A DNA stretch of 17,857 bases from Phycisphaerales bacterium UBA2402. Lineage in GTDB: Bacteria > Planctomycetota > Phycisphaerae > Phycisphaerales > UBA1924. The position numbers and the translations under genes are program-made. Within the stretch, counting starts at the first letter, position 1. The number at the start of each line of letters is the position of its first letter. The stretch is taken from contig DDSA01000105.1 in the NCBI GenBank assembly GCA_002343715.1, positions 1-17,857 of the forward strand. Reading direction: 5' to 3'. This document shows, piece by piece, positions 7,910-17,857 of the stretch. The notes beneath the pieces are model-generated. The model was not told the DNA's origin and made no database searches. It saw only the letters and a list, made by a program, of their open reading frames with translations.

Positions 7910-10825
7910 GTGACTCCCTCCCCCACATCTCCGTCTGAACCAGACCCGAACCACGCCGCCGATTCGAAGGTCAGGGAGCTCTTCGACGCGGCGAGTGAAC
8001 TGCCTGTGGGCGAACGGAAGGGCTTTCTGCAACGATTCGCCACCGACCCCGGCCTGCGTGATCGCGTCGAGGCCCTGCTGGCGCATCACGACGGCAACGA
8101 TGGCTTTCTCTCCACACCCGCGGCGGAAGTCACGGCCCTGGCCGAACTGAGCCACACCGGACGCCACGATGCGATGATCGGCTTTCGCCTGGGTAAATAC
8201 ACCATCCGGGAAGTGCTCGGTGCGGGTGGGATGGGGCTGGTCTATCGAGCAGAACAGGACAGTCCGCAGCGCACAGTGGCCCTCAAGGTTGTCCGGTCGT
8301 ACTTCGCCGGGCCGGAACTGCTCCGCCGGTTCCGCCATGAGGCCGAGGCCCTGGGGCGGCTGCGTCACCCCTGCATCGCGCAGATCTTCGAGGCGGGCAC
8401 AGCACCCGACCCGAACGGAAAAGAGACGCCGTTCTTCGCCATGGAACTCGTGTCGGGAAGACCGCTCCTCGAAGCCGCCGCGAACTTGAACATCCGTGAG
8501 AGACTCGCGCTCTTCGCCGCGGTGTGCGACGGCGTTCAGCACGCGCATCAACGGGGCGTCATTCACCGCGACCTCAAGCCGGGCAATATTCTCGTCGAAG
8601 AATCCGACAGCGCGACATCAACCATGACCTCCCTCCGCGCTGATACAACGTCCCCCGCGGACGCCGGAGTGCGCGGGATGCACCCCAAGATTCTTGATTT
8701 TGGGGTGGCACGCCTCACCTCGGACGATGCGGGCGCGACCCGCTCCGTGACCAGCACGGGGCAGGTCATCGGCACGATTCCCTACATGAGTCCCGAGCAG
8801 GTCCGGGGCGACATCGGTCAACTCGATACACGATCGGACGTCTACTCGCTGGGAGTCATCCTCTGCGAACTCCTGACCGGAAGGCTTCCGTACGAACTCA
8901 TCGGCAAGTCGATCCCCGAAGCGGCGCGGATCATCACCGACGCCGAACCATCGATTCCCCACGCGCACGATCGCGCCTTGAAAGGTGATGTTGAGACAAT
9001 CCTGTTCAAGGCGCTGGAAAAGGAACCCCAGCGCCGGTACCAATCCGCCGCGGAACTCGCGGGGGATATTCGTCGCTACCTCGCGGATCTCCCCATCGTG
9101 GCGCGGCCCGCCACGGCGACGTATCAACTCCGCAAGTTCGCCCGTCGTCACAAGGGGCTTGTGGCGGGGGTGGCGGGCATCATCCTCGCGCTCGGAGCTG
9201 GTGTCATCGGGACAACAGTTGGTTTATTCCGCGCGGCGGTGGCACGCGACCTGGCGCAGCAGCGTGAGATCGATGCCCGACAAGCACAGATGCTCGCCGA
9301 GCAACGGGAGCGGCAAGCCAATCTCGAAACCCGCAAGGCACGGCGCGCGGTTGACTTTCTTGCGCAGATGCTCACCGGCGCCGACCCGGACCTCACCGAA
9401 GGACGGGAAGTCACGGTGAGAGAACTGCTGGATCACGCGGCCCTGGGTGTCGAGACGGAACTGGCCGATGAGCCTGATGTCCTGCTCGCCGCGCGATCCG
9501 CGATCGCTCGCACCTACTTGGCCATCGGTTCTCCCGAGAAATCCATCGAGCATTACGAGCCGGTGCTCGATCTGGCACGAGGCATCTACGGCGAAGAGAG
9601 CCTCGAAGCAGCGGAGATACTCCACCAACTGTCGAGAGCGGAGAGCGAGCGAAAAAACTGGCGTGCCGCGATCGATCTGGGTGCACAGTCGCTGGCGGTC
9701 TATATCAACAGGAGAGCGGGAGACGGGGCGGGGGCGGGGCGGACGTGCGCCACGCTGGCGGGTGCCTACATCGCGCTGGGAGACATGCCCAACGGGGAAG
9801 TCATGGCCCGCCGAGCGTTCGAGATCGCAGCGGCCAACGACCGGCACGAGAGCCTTGCCGAGGCGGCCGGGCTTCTGGGAACGATCCTGCAGCGGGTCGG
9901 CGGGCCCACGGCGGCGAGAGAGGCCGAGGAACTGATCCGATTGCGCCTGGCCATATTCAACTCGCTGCGCGGGCCGCTGCATTCATCAGTCATCGAAGCC
10001 AAATCCGACTTGGGTTGGTTTTATGTCGGGGAACGCCGCACGCCCGAGGCGTACCCGCTGCTCGAAGAAGCGGAAGCGGGCTACCTCGCACTCTACGGAC
10101 CCAATCACCGCAAGACGCTGAATGCCACGGTGCTGCGGGGGAGCGCGTACCAGGCGGGAGGCGACCTCGAACGATCGAAGACTGTCCTGTCCGGGGCGGT
10201 GGACGCGCTCCGCGAGAATCTGCCGGACAGTTCCGAACTCGGCACCGCCACCTGGCGGTTGGGCGTCACGCTGATGAGAACCAAGGAGTATCCGGAGGCG
10301 GAGGCCAGCCTCCGGGAATCGGTGCGGATCCGTGAGAAGATCGGAGATGCGCGGCTCTCCGGCTCGTACAGCAACCTCGGGAGTGTGCTGCTCATCCAGG
10401 GGAAGACCGACGAAGCGATCGAATGGCAACAGAAAGCCATCGAAGCCCGCAGAAAGACCGGCAGCCTTCTGTCCGATTTCGGCACGCTGCTCAACAACTA
10501 TGCTGTTTCGCTCACCAAGGCCAAGCGGTATGAAGAGGCGGAAGCCGCGTTCAGGGAGTCCATCGAGTACGACCGCAAGGTCCGTCCGAACCACCCCCTC
10601 AACGGACTGAATCTTCGCCCGTACGCGGAGATGCTGCAACTCGTGGGCCGCTCCTCAGAGGCCGAACCCATCGCCCGGGAAGCCCTGGCGTTGCTCCAGA
10701 CACAGTCTCAGCCGGAGCAGGCCCGTGCGGCGACGGTGCTCGCGACCATCCTGGACTCGCTCGGAAAGACCGATGAGGCCATGCAGGTAAGAACCGCGCA
10801 CAAACTCCAGCCGCCCGCGAAATAA
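7910..10825 (+). CDS. Transmembrane Ser/Thr protein kinase with TPR domain
   Basis: A 971-residue protein starting at GTG. An N-terminal segment (LFDAASELPVGERKGFLQ... to LLAHHD) is typical of planctomycete kinases and supports this start. The kinase domain spans about 93-395: glycine loop GAGGMG (104-109), ATP lysine K126, catalytic HRDLKPGN (D221), DFG at 263-265, GTIPYMSPEQ activation segment and SDVYSLGVILCELLTGRLPY. One membrane helix follows (about 417-441), then an Arg/Gln-rich coiled coil (about 442-480) and a TPR array to the end. About 25 Ser/Thr/Asp-rich residues (232-257) are inserted between the catalytic loop and DFG. All catalytic residues are present, so it should be active. 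The sigma factor just upstream is its likely substrate. Confidence 0.95.
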   Translation: MTPSPTSPSEPDPNHAADSKVRELFDAASELPVGERKGFLQRFATDPGLRDRVEALLAHHDGNDGFLSTPAAEVTALAELSHTGRHDAMIGFRLGKYTIREVLGAGGMGLVYRAEQDSPQRTVALKVVRSYFAGPELLRRFRHEAEALGRLRHPCIAQIFEAGTAPDPNGKETPFFAMELVSGRPLLEAAANLNIRERLALFAAVCDGVQHAHQRGVIHRDLKPGNILVEESDSATSTMTSLRADTTSPADAGVRGMHPKILDFGVARLTSDDAGATRSVTSTGQVIGTIPYMSPEQVRGDIGQLDTRSDVYSLGVILCELLTGRLPYELIGKSIPEAARIITDAEPSIPHAHDRALKGDVETILFKALEKEPQRRYQSAAELAGDIRRYLADLPIVARPATATYQLRKFARRHKGLVAGVAGIILALGAGVIGTTVGLFRAAVARDLAQQREIDARQAQMLAEQRERQANLETRKARRAVDFLAQMLTGADPDLTEGREVTVRELLDHAALGVETELADEPDVLLAARSAIARTYLAIGSPEKSIEHYEPVLDLARGIYGEESLEAAEILHQLSRAESERKNWRAAIDLGAQSLAVYINRRAGDGAGAGRTCATLAGAYIALGDMPNGEVMARRAFEIAAANDRHESLAEAAGLLGTILQRVGGPTAAREAEELIRLRLAIFNSLRGPLHSSVIEAKSDLGWFYVGERRTPEAYPLLEEAEAGYLALYGPNHRKTLNATVLRGSAYQAGGDLERSKTVLSGAVDALRENLPDSSELGTATWRLGVTLMRTKEYPEAEASLRESVRIREKIGDARLSGSYSNLGSVLLIQGKTDEAIEWQQKAIEARRKTGSLLSDFGTLLNNYAVSLTKAKRYEEAEAAFRESIEYDRKVRPNHPLNGLNLRPYAEMLQLVGRSSEAEPIAREALALLQTQSQPEQARAATVLATILDSLGKTDEAMQVRTAHKLQPPAK

Positions 10826-10857
10826 CTCCGCGGCCCTCCAACAATCGAAGCACACAC

Positions 10858-12309
<1,452 letters not shown>

Positions 12310-12336
12310 GGCCCGGAACAGAACTCCGGCCGCACC

Positions 12337-12408
12337 GCCACTTTAGCTCAGCGGTAGAGCGATGCTTTCGTAAAGCATAGGTCCAGGGTTCAAATCCCTG
12401 AAGTGGCT
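12337..12408 (+). tRNA. tRNA-Thr (anticodon CGT)
   Basis: A 72-nt cloverleaf: acceptor GCCACTT/AAGTGGC (7 bp), D arm GCTC/GAGC, anticodon stem ATGCT/AGCAT with loop TTCGTAA (anticodon CGT at 12369-12371, reading ACG), T arm CAGGG/CCCTG with loop TTCAAAT, discriminator T. CCA is not encoded. It lies 27 bp after hflX on the same strand, so it could be read from the hflX transcript or from its own unrecognised promoter. Confidence 0.95.
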
Positions 12409-12452
12409 TTGGGATTGACCGCCCGCACACGCCGAGGCAGCATGCACGAAAA

Positions 12453-12484
12453 AACGCCCGACCGGAGATGACCGATCGGGCGTT
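12453..12484 (-). terminator. Rho-independent terminator of the nidogen-domain gene
   Basis: AACGCCCGA and TCGGGCGTT form a 9-bp stem around a 14-base loop. Read on the minus strand it is followed by a run of T (complement of the A run starting at 12449), so it ends transcription 41 bp after the 12525 stop codon. On the plus strand only CGTTGTGTTT follows, so termination of the hflX/tRNA transcript would be weaker. Confidence 0.85.
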
Positions 12485-12524
12485 CGTTGTGTTTGGTCAC
12501 GCTACACGAGGAAGCAGCGATGCT

Positions 12525-13334
12525 TCAGCGGCGGCGACGACCGGCGACCAGCCCGCCCAGACCGAGCAGGGCCATCGCGCCCGGCGCGGGGACGATGCCG
12601 GCGCAGGCGTCGAAGAAGTAGTCACGGCCGTTGAGGTACTGCACGCCCGAAGGGGTCGTCGGGCCGTTGTAGTCCGTGCCATCGTGATCGAAGCGGCCGA
12701 TCTGGTCGAAGCGGAGAAGGCCCTGACCTTCGTTGATCCCCACCGTTGCGGCAGCGCCGCCGGAGGCGGTTCCGACGGTCCAGTTCATGTCGCCGTAGGA
12801 GAACATCGCGTTCAGGCCGCCGAGGCCGTTGGGGCCGCCGAAGGCGTTGCGGATGCCGGAGATGGCTACCTGGAAGGTGTTGAACTCGCTGTTGTTCGAG
12901 GGGAACACGCCGACGGCGTCCCAGGTCACCACGAGGGTGTCCATGTTGCTGTCGCCGTCAAGATCGACGAACTTGTGCCACACGAGGTTGGTGTCAGCCC
13001 CGGTGGTGTTGCGGGTGTCAACGTCGGCCCAGAAGGGGGCGATCATCGGGCGAGCGACGGGGAAGCCGCTGGGTGTAAACCCCGAGAACGACGCGCCGAA
13101 GGTCAGGTTGCCGTTGTTGTTGATGAACACTGAGTTTTCATCTCGCTCGTAGAAGCAGAAGGTGAACGGCAGGGCGATGTTGGATGAGGAGCCGTCATCG
13201 TTGCGAGCCATGGACTGGGTCCAGCCCGTCGTGTTGTTGCTGTCGAAGGGGAAGTACAGGCCCAGCGCGGAAGGACCGGCGATAGCCGTCCCGGACGCGC
13301 ATACCAACGCCATTGCGATCGAATTACGAATCAT
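12525..13334 (-). CDS. Secreted nidogen-like (NIDO) domain protein with PEP-CTERM-like sorting tail
   Basis: A 269-residue protein with a signal peptide (about residues 1-19, ending AIA). The body resembles the NIDO domain: SVFINNNGNLTFG (68-80), then PMIAPFWADVDTRNTTGADT and NTFQVAI. NIDO domains occur in extracellular adhesion and matrix proteins. The C-terminus is VPAPGA, a hydrophobic helix rich in Leu/Gly, then RRRR (248-269): the PEP-CTERM layout in which a sortase-like exosortase would process or anchor the protein; here Pro-Ala-Pro replaces Pro-Glu-Pro. Two Cys (60, 244) could form a disulfide. Its start has a strong ribosome site and a sigma70-type promoter upstream, and a terminator follows, so it is a single-gene unit probably expressed well. 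The binding partner is unknown. Confidence 0.85.
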   Translation of the reverse strand: MIRNSIAMALVCASGTAIAGPSALGLYFPFDSNNTTGWTQSMARNDDGSSSNIALPFTFCFYERDENSVFINNNGNLTFGASFSGFTPSGFPVARPMIAPFWADVDTRNTTGADTNLVWHKFVDLDGDSNMDTLVVTWDAVGVFPSNNSEFNTFQVAISGIRNAFGGPNGLGGLNAMFSYGDMNWTVGTASGGAAATVGINEGQGLLRFDQIGRFDHDGTDYNGPTTPSGVQYLNGRDYFFDACAGIVPAPGAMALLGLGGLVAGRRRR

Positions 13335-13340
13335 GTTTTA

Positions 13341-13349
13341 CTCTCCTCT
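13341..13349 (-). promoter_or_regulatory. Ribosome binding site of the nidogen-domain gene
   Basis: AGAGGAGAG on the minus strand, six bases before the ATG. It is the strongest Shine-Dalgarno match associated with a clear start in this window. Confidence 0.75.
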
Positions 13350-13392
13350 TTGAATGCGAGGACTCGGTCAAACGCGGAAGTTCGAATCGAGT

Positions 13393-13476
13393 CCGGCTCT
13401 CTGCCACCGTCAACACCAACCCCAACACGGAGCAATCTTGACGGCCATGTCTTTCCCGGGATTCACCCGGCTCTCT
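13393..13476 (-). repeat. Repeat-rich 5' leader of the nidogen-domain gene
   Basis: CCGGCTCTCT occurs twice (13393-13402 and 13467-13476). Between the copies is a 7-bp inverted repeat, CCGTCAA (13407-13413) with TTGACGG (13438-13444), and a 5-bp hairpin CCGGG/CCCGG (13456-13460, 13466-13470). The distal copy coincides with the predicted transcription start. Together these could fold in the leader RNA or serve as protein sites. Confidence 0.4.
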
Positions 13477-13482
13477 ACGTAG

Positions 13483-13511
13483 AATTTACCACGAGATTGA
13501 CGTGTTGGCAA
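13483..13511 (-). promoter_or_regulatory. Sigma70-type promoter of the nidogen-domain gene
   Basis: Minus strand: -35 TTGCCA (13511-13506), 17-bp spacer, -10 TAAATT (13488-13483). Four of six bases match at -35 (TTGACA) and four or five at -10. It lies in a locally AT-richer stretch. Transcription would start near 13476, giving an untranslated leader of about 140 nt. Confidence 0.6.
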
Positions 13512-13611
13512 GTGAATTTGAAACTTCGTATGGAAAAATACCCGTCAGAATGCACTCTGGACGAGAAGTTATACGCCCTTTACACCCAAGTAAGTGATCC
13601 CTTGATGCGGG

Positions 13612-13860
13612 TTATCGCGCCATATCGGGATCAGTCCATCGCTCGGCTCGATTCTGGGGCTTGGCGGGAGTAAACATGCTGTCCCAGGCACGGTCGAGCG
13701 CCGTGTTGGATCGATACTCCGATTGAACGTCCGCGTACGAAGCACCCACCCCTTTCGCGCCGACTACTCGTTCGTAGCATCCAGAAAGGAAGGAAATCAT
13801 CGCACCAACAGCCATCGCTCGCAGGGCGTACCGGCCGCTGACTCGAATCAAAGACTTCAT
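13612..13860 (-). CDS. Small putative lipoprotein, function unknown
   Basis: An 82-residue protein with a basic N-terminus, a hydrophobic stretch and the lipobox LSGC, which predicts lipidation at Cys28 and export. The mature part (about 55 residues) reads YERVVGAKGVGASYADVQSE and ends in a charged, Pro-containing tail; I do not assign it to a family. The gene begins 28 bp after guaD stops on the same strand and is probably co-transcribed with it. Third-position GC is lower than in its neighbours, matching the AT-richer stretch around it. The intact signal peptide and lipobox argue for a real gene despite the short length. Confidence 0.7.
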   Translation of the reverse strand: MKSLIRVSGRYALRAMAVGAMISFLSGCYERVVGAKGVGASYADVQSEYRSNTALDRAWDSMFTPAKPQNRAERWTDPDMAR

Positions 13861-13888
13861 GCTTCATTCTACGCATCCTCAAGCCCGC

Positions 13889-15112
13889 TCAGTTTGCGCG
13901 ATATACAACTCGACCGGCCGAGTATGTGCTGCGCAGCCATCGATCGTCCCACGCGTATAGAAGCATGCCGAGCGGATCCCTGGACTCTGCCCATCGCACG
14001 GAAGGTCTGATCACAAGCAGATCCGCGAAGGCCCCCTGCTCGAGGACTCCTGTGTCACGCAACCCAATCGCCCGCGCGTTGCCCGCGGTGATCTGGTGCC
14101 ACAGTTCCGCCGCGTCCGGGACGGGTCCGCCGGCCTGTTTGGCCGCATCCATCGCGGCGCGTGCCACACGGACCATGCTCCGATCCGGGCCGGCCCCGAT
14201 ATCGGTCCCCAGCGGCACGGACACCCCGGCGCGGATCGCCTCGTATCGCTTCATCACCCCGGCATCAAGGAATCGATTGGCCGTCGGACAGTGCGCGATG
14301 GCCGACCCCGCCGTGCCGATCTTCACCCGCTGCTCATCATCGAGCCAGATGCCGTGCCCGAGGATCGTGCGCGGCGTGAGCAATCCGCACTCTCGATAAA
14401 GATCGGTATAGGTAACCGCGCCGTGCAACCGCCGCACCAGTTCACACTCGCGCCGGGTCTCTGCGAGGTGCGTCTGCACCAGCCAGTTTGTACGCGCGGC
14501 GAGCACCCCCGCACCTTTCAGGAGTTGCCGCGAGCACGAAACGGCGAACCGCGGCGTCACCGCGGGGCTGATCCGCCCGTGCCCGCGAAGAGACGAAGCC
14601 TGCGATAGGCCCGCGGATGCGGGGACAAGAAGCCCGCCGGGTGCATTCTGATCCATGAGGACCATGCCCACGTACCCTGCTATGCCGACCTCACCCAGCA
14701 CGCCGATGGCCGCCTGCGCCGACTCGGCGTGGCTGGTGGCGTACGCGGCGATTCCCGTTGTGCCGAAGGAGTACAACTCGTCGGCCACGCGCCGCGTCAT
14801 GTCGCGTGCAAAGTCGGGATCGGCCCAGCGCATCTCCGCGGGGAACACGGCGGACTCGAGCCAATCGAGCAGTTCGAGGCCGTCGATGCCGATGGAATCG
14901 AACTGCGGCAGGTGCAGGTGGGTGTCCACGAACCCGGGAAGGATCAGCGAATCCTCGCCACCTTGTGAGGGGGAAGGGGACACGGCACCAACACGAACCT
15001 GCGTGATGCGTTCACCCTCCACGACCACGGTTCCCGGCGTCAAATGAACCGAACTCGGCCCCGAGGGCACGAGCAGAGAGCCGGAGAAGATGATGGATCG
15101 ATCGCCGTTCAT
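13889..15112 (-). CDS. guaD: Guanine deaminase (amidohydrolase family)
   Basis: A 407-residue protein, close to bacterial GuaD length. It hydrolyses guanine to xanthine and ammonia. Metal-site and family motifs are visible: PGFVDTHLHLPQ (59-70, H65 and H67), LLDWLESAVFPAEMRW (characteristic of guanine deaminases), TPRFAVSCS, QTHLAE, GHGIWLDDEQ, HCPTANRFLDAG and GTDIGAGPDRSM with the catalytic Asp. The LLDWL...FPAE block and TPRF separate it from chlorohydrolase and other cytosine/SAH-type amidohydrolases. The 164-bp region before it holds a large inverted-repeat element ending three bases from the ATG. No Shine-Dalgarno is visible at the start. Confidence 0.9.
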   Translation of the reverse strand: MNGDRSIIFSGSLLVPSGPSSVHLTPGTVVVEGERITQVRVGAVSPSPSQGGEDSLILPGFVDTHLHLPQFDSIGIDGLELLDWLESAVFPAEMRWADPDFARDMTRRVADELYSFGTTGIAAYATSHAESAQAAIGVLGEVGIAGYVGMVLMDQNAPGGLLVPASAGLSQASSLRGHGRISPAVTPRFAVSCSRQLLKGAGVLAARTNWLVQTHLAETRRECELVRRLHGAVTYTDLYRECGLLTPRTILGHGIWLDDEQRVKIGTAGSAIAHCPTANRFLDAGVMKRYEAIRAGVSVPLGTDIGAGPDRSMVRVARAAMDAAKQAGGPVPDAAELWHQITAGNARAIGLRDTGVLEQGAFADLLVIRPSVRWAESRDPLGMLLYAWDDRWLRSTYSAGRVVYRAN

Positions 15113-15115
15113 GTG

Positions 15116-15237
15116 TCCGTTCGAGCGTAGGGTTCGTGCCGCGGGCGCTCCTCGTCTGGCGCCCGTTCAGGCGGCCTCGAACCGCCGAACAACGTGCACA
15201 ACACGCGAGTTCGACACCCACGGCACGAACGAACGGA
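15116..15237 (-). other. Large structured (inverted-repeat) element in the guaD leader
   Basis: Plus-strand pairing: TCCGTTC (15116-15122) with GAACGGA (15231-15237), and GTTCGTGCCG (15132-15141) with CGGCACGAAC (15221-15230), so 17 bp that are contiguous on one side with a 9-nt bulge on the other. Inside: hairpin GGGCGC/GCGCCC (15143-15164, loop 10), abutting hairpin GTTC-A-GGCGG/CCGCC-GAAC (15165-15190, one bulged A, loop 7), and a small hairpin CGTG/CACG (15193-15205). About 72 of 122 bases pair, as a four-way junction. Read on the minus strand it lies between the M61 gene and guaD, ending three bases before the guaD ATG. It has no T-tract and does not match the classic purine riboswitch as I know it. 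It could be a leader RNA, a processing structure or a palindromic mobile element. Confidence 0.45.
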
Positions 15238-15276
15238 TCGCCGCCGCACGCTCTCAACAAAACGATGCAATGCCCT

Positions 15277-17857
<2,581 letters not shown>

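Noticed and set aside
6757..8043. 428-codon minus-strand frame across pyrE, the divergent region and the sigma factor
   Set aside because: It overlaps three real features in the wrong frame and has no recognisable motifs.
13350..13673. 107-codon plus-strand frame between the nidogen-domain gene and the lipoprotein
   Set aside because: It runs antisense through the promoter and leader of the nidogen-domain gene and into the lipoprotein gene; no ribosome site or family signal.
15116..15237. Classic purine riboswitch before guaD
   Set aside because: The layout is a four-way junction with a long closing stem, not the three-way junction with two kissing hairpin loops and conserved core of the purine aptamer.

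Overview
The window is GC-rich throughout and reads like a chromosomal fragment of a planctomycete, most plausibly a Phycisphaerae/Phycisphaerales-type bacterium. Four things point there: an ECF sigma factor of the TIGR02999 kind placed directly before a transmembrane Ser/Thr kinase with TPRs; a surface protein ending in a VPAPGA...RRRR sorting tail; few Shine-Dalgarno sequences; and strongly Pro-rich secretion proteins. This placement is inference from gene content. The last ~80 bases, with G13T6 and G15T6 runs, look like a sequencing or assembly artefact at a contig end.

Layout. Positions 1-6427 (minus strand): a MoxR-type AAA+ ATPase followed by type II secretion genes in the order gspF, gspG, gspI, gspJ, gspK and a gspC/pilP-like gene that runs off the left edge. 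gspI/gspJ and gspJ/gspK overlap as ATGA, so at least those are one operon. No GspE, GspD or prepilin peptidase is in the window. Positions 6627-7187 (minus): pyrE. Positions 7333-12309 (plus): ECF sigma factor, kinase-TPR protein and hflX, closely spaced, followed by tRNA-Thr(CGT). Positions 12453-12484: a terminator hairpin whose T-tract faces the minus strand. Positions 12525-17214 (minus): a nidogen-domain surface protein with a good sigma70-type promoter, a small lipoprotein, guanine deaminase and an M61 peptidase with a PDZ domain. From 17261 (plus): the 5' part of gltX.

How the parts work together. The secretion genes would build the periplasmic pseudopilus and inner-membrane platform that export folded proteins. 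The sigma factor and kinase look like one signalling module: the acidic residues usual in sigma region 2.2 are replaced by a Gln-Pro-Thr-Gly stretch, so phosphorylation of that Thr by the neighbouring kinase is a testable activation route. pyrE and guaD are pyrimidine and purine metabolism genes.

Most notable non-coding signal: the 164-bp gap upstream of guaD holds a 122-nt element (15116-15237) with a 17-bp outer stem and three internal hairpins. It ends three bases before the guaD start codon and is a candidate structured leader RNA or a palindromic mobile element. Smaller signals are an 18-bp dyad just upstream of pyrE and inverted and direct repeats in the leader of the nidogen-domain gene.
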